DNA of 64,000 bases, taken from the NCBI GenBank assembly GCA_948474755.1, contig CAOLHI010001290.1:62001-126000 (forward strand). The letters run 5' to 3'. Below are positions 30,363 through 44,933 of the stretch, piece after piece. The DNA comes from Ctenosaura bakeri. Lineage: Eukaryota; Chordata; Lepidosauria; Squamata; Iguanidae. The notes beneath the pieces were generated by a model. The model had not been told where the DNA came from. It did no database searches and saw only the letters and a list, made by a program, of their open reading frames with translations. A program made the translations under genes and the position numbers. Each line of letters opens with the position of its first letter. Position 1 is the first letter of the stretch.

Positions 30363-30576
30363 TGGGCCATTTCACACTACACAATTGTAGCACTGTGATA
30401 CCTGTTTAACGACCATGGCAACATCATAGGGAATTCTGGTATTTGCAGTTTGGGGACAGGTTAGAGATAGAGAACCCTAGTGCCTTCCTAAAGCACAGGA
30501 TCCCATAGGATTCTGCTATATGGCATTCGTAATGGAATAACAATGCTACAATTATTTAGCATGAAAGAATTTGCCA
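30363..30576. mobile_element. hAT-like foldback MITE (copy B)
   Basis: It begins GGGCCATTTCACACTACACA, ends with a degraded complement (GAATAACAATGCTACAATTA, then GCATGAAAGAATTT) and has the family centre GGAATTCTGGTATTTGCAGT with CCCATAGGATTC. It is about 210 bp and more diverged than copy A. Confidence 0.65.
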
Positions 30577-30872
30577 GCTTCAAGAAAGCCAACAGTGAAG
30601 CTGGCAACAACTATGCTTTGGAGCTGGTTTAGACTGTGCCTTTTTCCAAACATGGTAAGTATATTTCATGTTTTGGTTGTAATAGAAAACTATGGCTAAC
30701 TGAAGGCTTCCATGTTTAATCATGGTATACAAAAAAAAAAAAAAAGGCGAGGGAGTTCAGCAAACTAGTACAAAGTGTACTTGAAGTTCCTTCCATCTTT
30801 TTTCCTGGACAAGGAGTATCCACACTGGTGTACAGCCTGCTAAAATCATTAAATGGACAGTTTTTACATACA

Positions 30873-31302
30873 GGCCCTTTTATGATACACAGTTACAGCA
30901 CTGTAACAAAGTGATTCCACTTTAAGTGTCCTGCTTCCATTCTATGGAATTCTGGGGTTTGCAGTTTGATAAGGCAGTATAGCAATCTGGTAGAGAATTC
31001 TAAATTGTTGTTGTTGTTCCTGTGTGTCTTCAAGTTGTTGCTGACTTACAGCATCACTAGGACAAACCTATCATGGGGTCTTCTGGGGCTGAGAGTGTAT
31101 GACATGCCCAAGGTCACCCAATGGGTTTCCATGGTGGAGCAGGAAACTGAACCCTGGTCTCCAGAGTCATGCTTCAATGCTCAAACCACTATGCCACATT
31201 AAATGACCCCAGCTTAATCCCAGCTTAATCCCAAGTATGCTATGATGCTATGACAGTTAAAGTGGAATATGCCACTATAATCTCATTGTGTGAAAGGGCC
31301 AC
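30873..31302. mobile_element. hAT-like foldback MITE (copy C), split by a SINE
   Basis: The left end GGCCCTTTTATGATACACAG and the right end TCATTGTGTGAAAGGGCC are inverted copies. The centre contains GGAATTCTGGGGTTTGCAGT. A tRNA-type SINE at 31006-31199 lies inside it with its own target duplication, so the MITE is the older. Confidence 0.7.
31006..31199 (-). mobile_element. tRNA-derived SINE with BovB-like tail (copy 1)
   Basis: On the minus strand it starts GTGGCATAGTGGTTTGAGCA (A-box-like), has CAGGGTTCAGTTTCC (B-box-like), then GGGTGACCTTGGGC and ends with GTCAGCAACAACTTGAAGAC and AACAACAACAA. TAAAT flanks it at 31001-31005 and 31200-31204. It sits inside the foldback element. Confidence 0.8.
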
Positions 31303-34009
31303 AAGTCCAATCAAAGCCTCCTATTAATTTGCTCTAGATTGCCCTGAGATTTCAATGCAGCTTTACATGAATGATGCTTTCCCCACAAACATTTTGTTGT
31401 GGGAGTAAGATAACTGTTTTGTTTGTTTATTTTTTGGAAACCTGGACATCACCTTTTCATTAATGGTCTATTCTTTTTTTGAACCCTGTATCCAAAAGCT
31501 AAATTTCAAATCCTTTTGATGAACATTCTTCCCTGATCTCCCGCTCTGTGCTGTTTATTAATTGTGCTGGCAGCTTACAGACCTGTTGGGAGGCCGATGT
31601 TCTTGATACTAAAAAACCACTAAACTCCAGGTGAGCAAGGTTGTTCTGGAAAACCTTCATACTTCCCAGCTTGCAGTGGTCTTTCTCTGCATTTCAAAGC
31701 ACTCAACTTGGTAACATTTTCTCATGGCTGAGGAAAATGTCTTTCTTTTTACAGTATTTATGGGATTGCCAGAACACAAAGGACTCCCTTACCAGCCATC
31801 TCTTTCCTCTCCATCTCCCCCTTCTAATACCCACCTTTCTTTTCACTGCTAAAGCTCAGTAGTTCACTTTGCAGCCTTCACAAGACAGCTGCCAATCTTT
31901 CTCCCGCTTCCCTTACTCTTCCTCCTCTCTCTGCCTTCCTGCCTCTGGGACAGTGCTCACATTTAACTATTAAACTGTCATTTTTAAAATATGAACTTTC
32001 ACAGCTCTCTGAGGAGTGATCTGTGAATTGTGATTACATTAAAGATGAAATCTTGTAAATTACTGAAGACTTCCAATATGATTCAGCAGCAAATGGGACT
32101 GTACTGCATTCAGAGCTAGAATAAGACTATGTATTCCTATTCACCAGAATCCAAGGAACTCTGAAACCAGTCTAGTCTTGTTTTCCTCACACAACACTCC
32201 TTGCCTCATGATAAACAGCCTTCTAAGGCGCTGACAGCTTCAAAGAAGCATATGTTTGATATGGCTTGCAGTCATTTGTTAAAACAATTAAAACATAAAC
32301 TGGATTGTTAGAAGACCTGCTGAATCCATTCTGATTAGCACTGATTCAATGGCTATATTTAGTTAGGACTAGCTAATAGACATAGGTGGTAGATAGCAAT
32401 TTAGGTCGTGGCTTCATTTACTCCTCCACCTATGAAGTTCAGTTTCTTTATCTCCATGTTCTTTCTATGCCTTTAAAAACCTTACATCCCCAAGGGCCAT
32501 GAGTGATGATTGAGTTCAGTACCCACCCCTCCAGGATCTTGTAAAAATAGACTGAATGCTTGAGTTAGGCCCTTTCAGCCTAGGAACACTTGTACAGGAC
32601 ACTCTCTTCTGACCATACTGCATCCAAAAAATTCAAAGGTAAGAGCTGTAGGTGAGTAGGATAAGAGGTGGTGTCGGGGGGGGGGCAAAAGGAAGATATT
32701 GCCCTATCCAAAATGAATCTTGTCACTCAATGAAATTTTCATTCAATCCCAAAACTTGTAGCATTGCACTAACTTCAAGTGAGCATTTGGAAAAAACAGT
32801 TTAGGCATCCAAAGAAAAGGGACGGGCACAGTTAACAAAGAAAGATGTAAGTGTTCTAGGTCTGAACCATTTTCAATGTCTGCAATACTAGAAATTTGGA
32901 AACTGAAAGAAAATTTCACAGAGGAGCAAAATTCTTGTGTGGGGCAATCCCCATATAGCTATACTTGAGAGACCAAAAAAAAAAAAAAATCTCTAGGATT
33001 CTCTAAGACTTCAGAAAATACATTCTACTTTCTTTTTTAAAAAATTAAAAGAATAAGAGACATACACTACTATGAATAACATGAACAAACATTGTATAAT
33101 AGCTATGCTTTTGTTTCTGTTAGTGGAAAGATTTGTAAGATAGATGCTAAAAGCACACACTGTCAAATATAGCAATAGTTAACAAAAGAAAGCATTCTAT
33201 CCAAAATTGAGATTGAAATTTACTCATTCATACTTACTATAAATTTACCTCCTCAATGAGACAGTTTAAAGTATGGGCATGCTAAAAAATGGAGTCAAGA
33301 AGCTGGCCAAAATGACATTCGAAAATTCAAAACTGAAGTTGTACTCGTTAAAAGAAAAACAACATATGAAACCATATCCAAGCACATGCACAAGAGCACA
33401 TAGCGATGTTTTGCTCTCTAGTATCATCACCTACAGTAAATGCTTAGCTCGGTGCTGAATCAAAAGTTTGTGGGAAGCACAATAAAGCACTACAATGCTA
33501 CTGGTTGTGTTCAAGCCAGATTCCTGACCCCAGCAGGATTGTTTTCCCAAAACTACATTGAGACTATGAATGCTTATGAGAGTGCCACATTGAAAAACAC
33601 AGGACAGAAAAACATAATCCAAAATCATGCTCTCTTTTCAAATATGCACTGGGGGGAAAAATCACACACACAGGAACACCAGTTTGACACTGAAAACCTT
33701 GTGGGAGGGGAAAACATGTTTGAGATATATTTTAGGTTCTTTTAAATCATTTGGATCAGTAATAAAAGGTTCCTTAATTCCTACTTATTCTCGTCCCATT
33801 GTTGCTTCAGTGAGAAACAAAGATTTGACTGGCTAGTAAAAAAAAAGTGGGATTTGTGGCATCTCTTATAAGCTGCGGTACAATAGGAGCTCTCACACGG
33901 TAATCACATGCACATACAACATCTGTGCAGTTCATAAGAGAAAGAGGGAAGCTTATATAGCTAGGAGAGAAATCCATCAAATAAAACAAGCTAGGTGTTC
34001 TTAACGTAC
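31303..34009. other. ATP2B2 intron, unassigned
   Basis: No named repeat or exon. A pyrimidine-rich stretch lies at 31780-31960 and a G run at 32678-32686. Confidence 0.45.
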
Positions 34010-34063
34010 CATTGACTAAGCTGGCATTTGCATTATCAGTGGCATTTGCACCTGCTGCCCCAT
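34010..34063 (-). CDS. ATP2B2: ATP2B2 site A micro-exon 2 (54 nt)
   Basis: With the split codon it encodes DGAAGANATDNANASLVN. The mammalian counterpart, which I recall as a 60-nt exon, ends SANASLVN and has two more residues at its start. The acceptor AG (after CTTCAACTAC) is at 34064-34065 and the donor GTACGT starts at 34009. The exon is 54 nt, phase 1-1. The two missing codons fall at the acceptor side, so an acceptor shift or a small deletion is likely; the frame is preserved. In mammals this alanine/asparagine-rich insert is part of the w form, which goes to the apical membrane and hair-cell stereocilia. Confidence 0.85.
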
Positions 34064-35574
34064 CTGTAGTTGAAGGAGGATGGAAGGAGGTATGGGAAGA
34101 ATCTACTGAGTAATAATGAATAAAAGGAAAAAAAAGAGTAAATCATAATAATATGAACAAATTCACATGACAGAAACAAGAACATTTATGGACTAAATGT
34201 GACTTCATTTTTCTTTCTTCTCCATAACAGATTTGTTTTACAAAAGTATGCCACATAATGTCTAAAAAAAATGAATGTTATTACAAGAATGTTACAAAAG
34301 TGGGGAACAAAAACTCATATGTGGAATAGTATAAAAAGAAATATGAAAGACATTTAACAGCGTTAACAGAGTTGGTGAAAAACTGACTTTTACATAGTAT
34401 TTCTATTTTCTCTGCTCCTCTTTGCAGACATTCTTAAATTGCTTTCTTTTATTTTTTTTTATTTTTTTTTAATGAAGATTAAGGGAAAAATATTTAAGTA
34501 CCTATATTTATATTACTGGGTCTAGAATGAATTCACTTTACACATGCATCTTAAAGACGACCTATTTAAAATGCTTCATTCATTAAAAAAACAAAAACAC
34601 CGAAGCGCATATTTCACAGGGCAGTCCTTTACATGCCTAATCAGAACTAAGTCCTACTGAGTTCAGCGGGACTTACTCTCAGGTAGGAGTGTACAGGATT
34701 GCACCCTCAGCACAACACGCAACAGGGAAACATAACAGTACATCCACTATGATTGGCTTTTTCTCTAAAGATTCAGTTCAACTTTGATAAAGTAAGTTTA
34801 TTAACAACACTCTTTAATTTTCTTCATTTTTGTATTATAAGATGACAGAAACCAAAATAAAATTAATCACAGTTCTATAATGTTAAAAGTTTGTCTAGTA
34901 AAGAAGGGGATAGATGAGGCAAGCAGTCCCTTCACACCAGCAGAAAGTGAAAATTTCCCGAAAATTTCTATTGATTGGAATTGTGCTGAGCTAGAGCTGA
35001 GTGAATAATTCGCAGTGAATGACTGATCTGAAATAGCTTTATCAGCCTTTAAAAAAAAACAACTTTAAAATTTTTGAACATATTTTGTTGTGAAAAATGC
35101 AAATATTTTAATAAAAAGAGACTTCAGAGATTTAATTTTGGTTTCCTTTTTATCACATGTTCAAACCCAGCACTTGATCCAAGTGATAGTGATTTGCTAT
35201 TCTAGTGCTAAATGTTTAAGGTGAAGATGGTACATCTAGGTACCAATGTAGCAGTCAGCAGCATCTAGCTTCTCCTCAGACCTACAAATTGGTAGGCAAC
35301 TCACTATCACTGAATATCTGCCATTCTAACGTCTGCAAGGTATCTCCATGAGTGGTGATTGGAGTCTCGTCCTGTGTTCAATACTGTAAAGGCTCAGCCC
35401 AACAGTCATGTGGCTTTCTACTCTGGGGTGGCTGGCTGTCATCTCTTCCCCTTTGCTGCAGGATTCTCAAAGCTCAGCTGAAACACCATTCAGGCTTACC
35501 TTAAACCAGGCATTGTAATAACACTAGAACATGGGGCCTTCCACTGAAGCTAACTGGGGGAAGCTGCATTACTC

Positions 35575-35825
35575 CTTTCCCAGAATATAGCTAACTTCTG
35601 GAATTTGCTACCACTCATGGTCACTAGGTTAAACAGCTTTAAAAGAAAGCTAGACTAATTCATGGAGGAGAAACTCTCAAAGGATACTAACTGCAGCAGT
35701 TATAGGATGCTTCCAAAATCAGAGGCTGTAGGCCTGTGAATATCAGTTCTGGGGAAGAACAGTGAGAGAGGACTATTGCCTTCATAACCTGATTTCTGGG
35801 TGTTTAAGTGCTTCCAGTGCCACCC
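35575..35825 (+). mobile_element. CR1-type LINE 3' end fragment
   Basis: GGAATTTGCTACCACTCATG, then GCTTTAAAAGAAAGCTAGAC, AATTCATGGAGGA, and GAATATCAGTTCTGGGGAAG follow the well-known squamate and avian CR1 3' end (TGGAACTC-CT-CCAC ... GCTTTAAAAGAGGACTAGAC ... AATACCAGTTGCTGGGGAA). Non-coding and old. Confidence 0.7.
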
Positions 35826-36181
35826 AGTACCTTCTCAGCCCAGCATGCCTGCCTTCTCTTAAAGTCAGAGTTGGAAGTTTTCAAGCTGGGCTGATGTGGC
35901 CTTGAAGTGTTCAACAAAAGTCCAAATGAAGGGCTGTAGTCTCTGTTTTGCACCCATATTTTAAATGGATGAAGAATTTGCAGAGATATAATCAGAGAAC
36001 AACAAAGAGGGAAGATACAGCCCAAACTGAAATCTCCATTTCAATCTTAATCAAATAGCCAATAAGTTTTCTTGACCATTCACTCAGGTCTTTTTCTTTT
36101 TAATTCGCAGTACCATTAACAGGACAGCCCCTTTTAAAAAGGCTCAGACTTTCCTCTGAGACGGTAGATTTCTTACTCTAC

Positions 36182-36214
36182 CTGAAAGGTGATGTCCATC
36201 CTCCTGTTTCACAC
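36182..36214 (-). CDS. ATP2B2: ATP2B2 site A micro-exon 1 (33 nt)
   Basis: This micro-exon, too short for ordinary ORF searches, encodes GVKQEDGHHLS when joined to the G left by the upstream exon. Its length (33 nt) and its GVK start match the first of the three PMCA2 site A exons of mammals, which I recall as GVKKGDGLQLP. The acceptor AG is at 36215-36216 and the donor GTAGAG starts at 36181. The phase is 1-1, so inclusion or skipping keeps the frame. The polypyrimidine tract is poor and the donor non-consensus, as expected for a regulated cassette. In mammals this exon is included in the w and y forms. The call rests on length, phase, position and partial residue identity. Confidence 0.8.
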
Positions 36215-39204
<2,990 letters not shown>

Positions 39205-39959
39205 TTATGAGAGATATGGTCCTCTCTGGAATAGAACAGAATAGAATATTCTGAAGTGGAGGACTGCATCAGTGGGGAGTGAAAAATAAGGCATCACTGA
39301 ACCCCACCACTAGACACAAATTTTAGTTTTTAGAAATTTTTCCTTCAGTAACATTCACCTTTACAGCTGTGTCAATTTCTGCCACCCAAAAGACCACTTT
39401 TAAGACTGAATTGCCCTTGCCAACCATGCAACTAGTTTCAGTTTTGGCATGGCTGCTTGCAGCCCTCCCCACATCTGATGCCATATTTTTGCAATCTCAA
39501 CCAATGTGGGATCTTGCAAGAAGTCAGTAGTATGCACTGTAAAAAAATCAGACTTGGTTATGTAATGCCATTCTGCAAACAAAGCAGCATTTATTGATTT
39601 ATAAAAATTTCTACCCTGCTTTTCCACAAAATAAAACAAAGGTGACTTTCAGAAATTTAAACCAAAATTAAACACAATTAATTCAAAGCATCACTTATTT
39701 ATTTCATTTATTTAAGTTGCTTTTCTTCTAGCATGGAACACAAGGGTCCCCTCCCCCCAAAAAAAGAGTAAAAGAAGGTATGTTAAAGACTTCATTAAAA
39801 AAAATAAAATTAAGTTACCATACTATAATACTATTACATTCTAAAAGTATAAAATCATTTAAAAACTTAACATACAGCAGTTTCCTCCATAAAAAGACTT
39901 TCTCAAACCAATTAATCATTATCATGCTATCTCCCCTACCAGGTTAAAAGCTCCAACTT

Positions 39960-40760
39960 AAAACTACTTTAAAACTAGTTTAAGATGCTTTATAGATGGC
40001 ATCTTAAGCCAGTTCAATTTCAAAGATGGGAAACAACAATAACAAATGCTGGAAATGCAAAGAAATAGGATCTTACGACCACATATGGTGGCAATGCAAC
40101 AAGGCAAAGAGGTTTTGGAAACAAATACATGAGCAAATTCCAAAAACATTTAAAATTAACTTTCCTGTGTTGCCTGAAATCTATTTACTAAATATACTTG
40201 ACAGCACTGATTCCAGATTAGGGAACAAATATTGGAGCATTTTGCTTTACATGATCTATGCTGCTAGATTAACTTTCACGCAAAGATGGAAGGATCTTCA
40301 ATCGATGACTGGGTTTTGAATCTCTACAATCTGACAGAGATGGACAAATGAACAATGCTACTAGACAATAAATCTGATTGATATTTTAGACGAGATTAGA
40401 GAATTTTAACCTCCCTCTGAGAATTGAGGTGGGGGAAATTATCAAAAACAGGTCTTGAAGATTAAACTGATTTGCACTTATTTATCTCAAATCTAAATTA
40501 TTGACTATGGCTTTATTTTCACTGTAGAGATCTTACTTAATTTACCTGTATTTCAGGAGTTTTTAAGAAAGCACTCAACAATGATCGGGTAGGAAGTCAC
40601 TCTTTTTATCTCTTGTTACTTTTCTATATCTTCTTTATGTTTTCTTTTTTGTGTTTCCATGGGTGCTTGTATCCTTTTTTTCTTCATAGTTAAATTTCAT
40701 AATGTTTTTGAATACTTCATTTTTTTATCTCTCTCTCTTAATAAAAATATTTTTTTTAAA
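39960..40760 (+). mobile_element. L1 LINE 3' fragment
   Basis: An open stretch at 40026-40319 encodes NKCWKCKEIGSYDHIWWQCN, then KAKRFWKQIHEQI, the cysteine/histidine motif (C-x2-C ... H ... C) at the C-terminus of L1 ORF2. Downstream is an A-poor 3' end finishing in AATAAAAATATTTTTT near 40740-40760. Upstream the frame is shifted. It is a truncated copy in the intron. Confidence 0.8.
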
Positions 40761-40774
40761 AATCATTAAATGCC

Positions 40775-40985
40775 TATTTGAATAGAAGAAGTATTTGCTT
40801 GCTGGTGCAAGAAGAGTATAGAAGGGGCCAGATTAGCCCCCACGAGAAGGAATTCCACAGCCTGGGAGCTGCCACTGAGACGGCTCCCTCTTGTATCCTT
40901 ACCAGACAGACCTGTGACAGTGGTAGAAATGCAAGAAAGTCCTTTCCTGAGGATCTTAACCTCTGGCAGATTCTCAGATAGACAG
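40775..40985 (-). mobile_element. L2-like LINE fragment
   Basis: The plus strand has GGAATTCCACAGCCTGGGAG, CTGCCACTGAGACGGCTCCC and CTTACCAGACAGACCTGTGA followed by GGATCTTAACCTC. This is the pattern of antisense L2 RT-proximal sequence in squamates (GGAGTTCCAGAG-G-GGGAGC-GCCAC-GAGAAGG). It is too short for a domain call. Confidence 0.5.
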
Positions 40986-41017
40986 CAGTAAAGTAGTGCC
41001 CACAGAGAAATGCAGAT

Positions 41018-41440
41018 TACCATATTTGCCAGCATATTAGACGCACCAGCATAGAAGATGCACCCCACTTTCAAGGGGTATTTTTCAGGGGAAAATTTTT
41101 TTAGTTCCCTAGTGAGGGGAATGAAAGGAGTGCTGCACCAGGAGAGGAGGGAAATAAAGAGAATGCTGCACCAGGAGAGGAGGGGAATGAAAAGAGTGCT
41201 GCACCAGTTTTTCTTGGACTCTAGGAGAGTCACAATGCACGGGAGAGGGGGAGAAGGTAAAGAGTGCTTCACCTGGATTCCACTACCCCTTCCCTTCCTG
41301 TCTGCTTGGGCAAACTTTGGCTCCTGGTTCATTCCCTATGATTTTAGCATTACTGTATTTGCTGGTATATAAGACACACTCAATTTTCAAAGGGTATTTT
41401 TTAAGAAAAAAATGTGTCTTATAAGCCAGCAAATATGGTA
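41018..41440. mobile_element. Compound palindromic MITE (copy 2)
   Basis: The ends are inverted: TACCATATTTGCCAGCATAT at left and the complement of it, CAGCAAATATGGTA, at right, consistent with TA duplication. The last 89 bp (41352-41440) form a foldback alone. A 35-bp block (GAATGNTGCACCAGGAGAGG-type) repeats about three times at 41118-41210. It mirrors 12087-12556 in opposite orientation. Confidence 0.75.
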
Positions 41441-43789
41441 TCTTACAGCAGTGGAAGGGCCCTGTCTTTCCATATTACACTTGAAGAGAGTTTTATTGCC
41501 CCTTGTAGTAGAATACAGAAAGTGAGGAAACATCATAGAAAGCTTGTTCATTTTTTACTTAATATGCTTTCCTCATCATGGGGACAGGGGCATTGATTTC
41601 CCCATGTAGAGATCAATGTAGCTAGAGAAGAGAGGTTCCTGGTCACATGGAGCCTCATCCTGTGAGCAAGATTGCTGATTCTGACTGAACAAATGAATGA
41701 AGTTTATTTCAGCCACAGAGCAACACCACCCCTTATATGGAGGGTAAACACATGGTTTGGACCCAGGTAAATATTTATTGGATGGGTAGTGACAGTTTTT
41801 TTCTCTGCTTCTGCCTGATTTTCAAGGACTGCCCCCATCTTTAACATTTCCATGTGTCACAGCCCACCTCATTTAGCACAGTCTTATGATACTTTGATTA
41901 ATGAGGTCATCAGGAAAGTCCAGGACCGGCAAAATCAGGCTTACCAATCCCTTACACACACATTTATCCAGATCTACCTATCTAGATTGTCCTGTCTGTT
42001 TGTATAGTATATTCTGTTCCACACACAAAAATATAAACACACACAGAGCATTTTAATTGGTGTAAAAGGCAGTCAATGCTATGCCTCTGGACTGAATTCT
42101 CAAAAGATACTGAGATATTAGCTCCTGCCATTAAACATCCGTGGGTAATTTCAGATACAGTATACTATTTAAATGATACTAAAATGGAGAGTACATTTTT
42201 AATGCATTCATTAATATTGCATTGTGCCTACAAAGACAATTTCTCTTACTTCTGTTCATTGCAAAGTGACTCCATTGCATCAAGACATGTGGAATATAGG
42301 CAACAGAGGCAATAGCTTACATATAATACCAAAAGCCTAAGAGGAATTGTATGTCTAACTGGAATTTTTAGAGGGCCATGTGAAAAACCCCAGAATGTTT
42401 ACACATTCTCACCACATTAGAGGAGCTGAAGTAGAACACATATAAATTGTATCCTTCATTTCACTGGAGGACAGGCCAAATCTTTCTCTTGATATGTAGT
42501 CTTCCATTGTGTTTCTAAATATGTGTGATTGTTGTGAATGCTCAGGGAATATGGACTGAGTTGTGCTGACTGTGACATGCTACACAGCTCATTGTGATCT
42601 CTGCACAAGGGTTCCTTTTGCTATTTATTAGCAATATCATAAATGTGTGCTATTCTGTGTTACAGATGAAACCCAGCAATTGAGAAAATAGAACTGTACA
42701 GTTTTTAGTGGTAAACCAACCATTACCACTTCTATCTAATAAATACACTGCAGATCCTTTGAGAAACAACTGATGGAAAACCACCACAGTTTAAAAAGTT
42801 TTTCAAATCTTGTTAATTGAACAACAGGAAAAAAGGCCATTTAAAAGCCACACTCATAAACGCACAATCCAGCCCAAAGACATTTTGGTGCATAATGTGA
42901 AACAGCAAATGCCATCCACATCAACCTAATCAAGGTATGGAGTATTTGAGTCAGATGTATTATTTTTGCCACATGAGGAAAAAGAAAACTGTCTGTCTCC
43001 CTCTCTGATATGAAACATACAATAATAAATTAATGTATTAAATAGCTAACAATTTGCTGTCCTTTAACAATGCTGAAAATCTGTTCCTTGAGTTGGTGAC
43101 CTCACTCTGCCTCACAGTTGAGTCAGCACATAGGCAGACAAACAAACAGACACACAGAGAGAAGGCACAACTATAAATGCCCTTCTCTACTTCTGTCAGC
43201 TTTGTATAATCTATTTCGCTGCTGACACAAGAACTGCTACCATATGATCACTCCTACAGTCCTTTTCCTGGTATGTTGGGTTTATAATTGCTACTACCAT
43301 ACAATCTCAGCAAGGGTGGGGAGCAGAGGGATGGTATTTCATTGTCTTTGGATGAGTCTACACATACCCTAGCTACTCACAATGAAAGACAACTGGCAAT
43401 AAACAAAACATCACAACTTTATTATCATTAAAGAGATGCAAGGAATTCGTTAGCTGGAAGCCAACATCAAGCAGTATGGGCTACCTGTTCTTCAGGTTCA
43501 AGACAGGATTTGCTTGCATGGTCACTCCGTTAAGGGGCAAGGCTGCAAGAACAGAATATAAGGCTGCTGCATTATTACGATGCAAACAGCTCCCTAAATG
43601 CACTTTAACAGATGGCTACCCAAGTCCAAGGTCAACTGCCATTTTGCTAACCAACACCATGTTGGGCAGCTGGAATAGAGTGTGTCAAAAAACAGAATCT
43701 GGCATTAATTCATTAAAAATCAGTTTGTTAAAAATTAAAACAAATCATGACTAAAAATATTTGTTAAAGAAAACACAGAAATTATTTCA
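41441..43789. other. ATP2B2 intron, unassigned
   Basis: No exon and no family I can name; mixed AT-rich sequence. Confidence 0.45.
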
Positions 43790-43797
43790 ATCATGGA

Positions 43798-44191
43798 CCC
43801 TTTTTGCATGGCATTTCCAGTCCAATGCAAAAGGGCCCCTTGAGAAGCAGTCCACATGACACACTCACATTTGCTCCAGGTCCTGACGCGGACTGAGCAC
43901 ACATTTTTTCATTTTCGGCTAGAAGCAGAAAATGCACAGGTCGTGCATTGCTCCAGGGCCCTGCGCGCACTTACCTGGTGTGCGGAGCCTCAGGAGCCAG
44001 GCTGGTTGCACTTCCTGTCTCAGTGCAGCCTGGGAGGTCCCAGGCAGCATAGCGAAAGGAAGAGGCGGGGCTCTCGTGCAAGCAGGAAGCTCATGCAGAG
44101 CCGAAGAAGTAGGGAAGCGAGAGCCTCTCTCTGAAGGCTGCTCGTGCGAGCCCTGCACCCCAGCACCGCAAAAAGGTAAGGTGCGAAAAGG
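43798..44191. mobile_element. GC-rich hAT-like MITE with 8-bp target duplication
   Basis: The ends are short inverted repeats (CCCTTTTTGCA at left, TGCGAAAAGG at right). ATCATGGA (43790-43797) and ATCATGGT (44192-44199) flank it, an 8-bp duplication with one mismatch, which is the hAT signature. The 394-bp interior is GC-rich and CpG-containing. Open frames across it have no recognisable product. Confidence 0.75.
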
Positions 44192-44311
44192 ATCATGGTA
44201 ATGTCAAAAATATTAGCATTTGAGTAATAATAATGGTTTGTATTACTCTGCTGCTTTGCTGGGATACCTTGAGAAACTGGAAGCGTTTGGCCACTGGTAA
44301 CAATTTTAATA

Positions 44312-44560
44312 CAGTAGAGTCCCAGTTATCCGACGCTCGGTAATCTGACACTCCGGATTAACCGATGTCGCGAAGGCCTGGGGCGTGGCTGTGGGCATTT
44401 CCGCACCCCCAGACACGCCCCAACATGCCCCAGGCCCGCCCCGACACGCCCCCGACACGCCCCCAAAATGGCAGCCGCCACAGGAGTCCGGGTAATCCGA
44501 CCTTTTCAGTTATCCGACGCTGCGGTCGCCCGTTTGCGTCGGATAACTGGGACTCTACTG
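44312..44560. mobile_element. Tigger/pogo-like MITE with perfect 25-bp inverted repeats
   Basis: It begins CAGTAGAGTCCCAGTTATCC followed by GACGC; the right end is its exact reverse complement, flanked by TA at 44310-44311 and 44561-44562. The 249-bp interior is very GC-rich with repeated GACACGCCCC units (about 44400-44465). CAG ends with TA duplication are typical of Tc1/mariner Tigger elements. No transposase remains. Confidence 0.9.
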
Positions 44561-44677
44561 TAATAACAAAAATCGAAAGTAATGCATCACATACACAGCA
44601 CCAATGATTCATGTTACAAACTGATGTTATAACATTCACTAAAAAGATTGACATTAAGGAATTGTTTTAGAATTAAT

Positions 44678-44924
44678 TTTGTTTTTGTTTTTGTTTGTTG
44701 TTGCATGCCTTTGAGTCATTTCTAACTAACTAATTAATTAAGGTGACTCAATCACAGCCAGATCTGTTTGGGGGGGGGGTCTGCCATTGCTTGCCTCAGG
44801 GGCTGAGAAAGTGTGAACTGCCCAAAATCACATAGTGGGTTTTTTGATGGCTGAGTAGGGATTTGAATCTTGCTTTCACAGAGTCTTAATCCAACACTCA
44901 AATCACTACATCAAGCTGGATCTC
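44678..44924 (-). mobile_element. tRNA-derived SINE with BovB-like tail (copy 2)
   Basis: The body, in antisense, has GGGGCTGAGAAAGTGTGAAC, CAAAATCACATAGTGGGTTT, and GATTTGAATCTTGCTTTCAC (a B-box-like region), as in copy 1 at 31006. AGAATTAAT at 44669-44677 and 44925-44933 is the target duplication. The tail side has TTGTTTTTGTTTGTTG. Confidence 0.78.
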
Positions 44925-44933
44925 AGAATTAAT

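Noticed and set aside
43856..44201. Overlapping open frames on both strands, with a start-like context.
   Set aside because: They lie wholly inside a GC-rich hAT-like MITE with target duplications; no family resemblance and no splice context.
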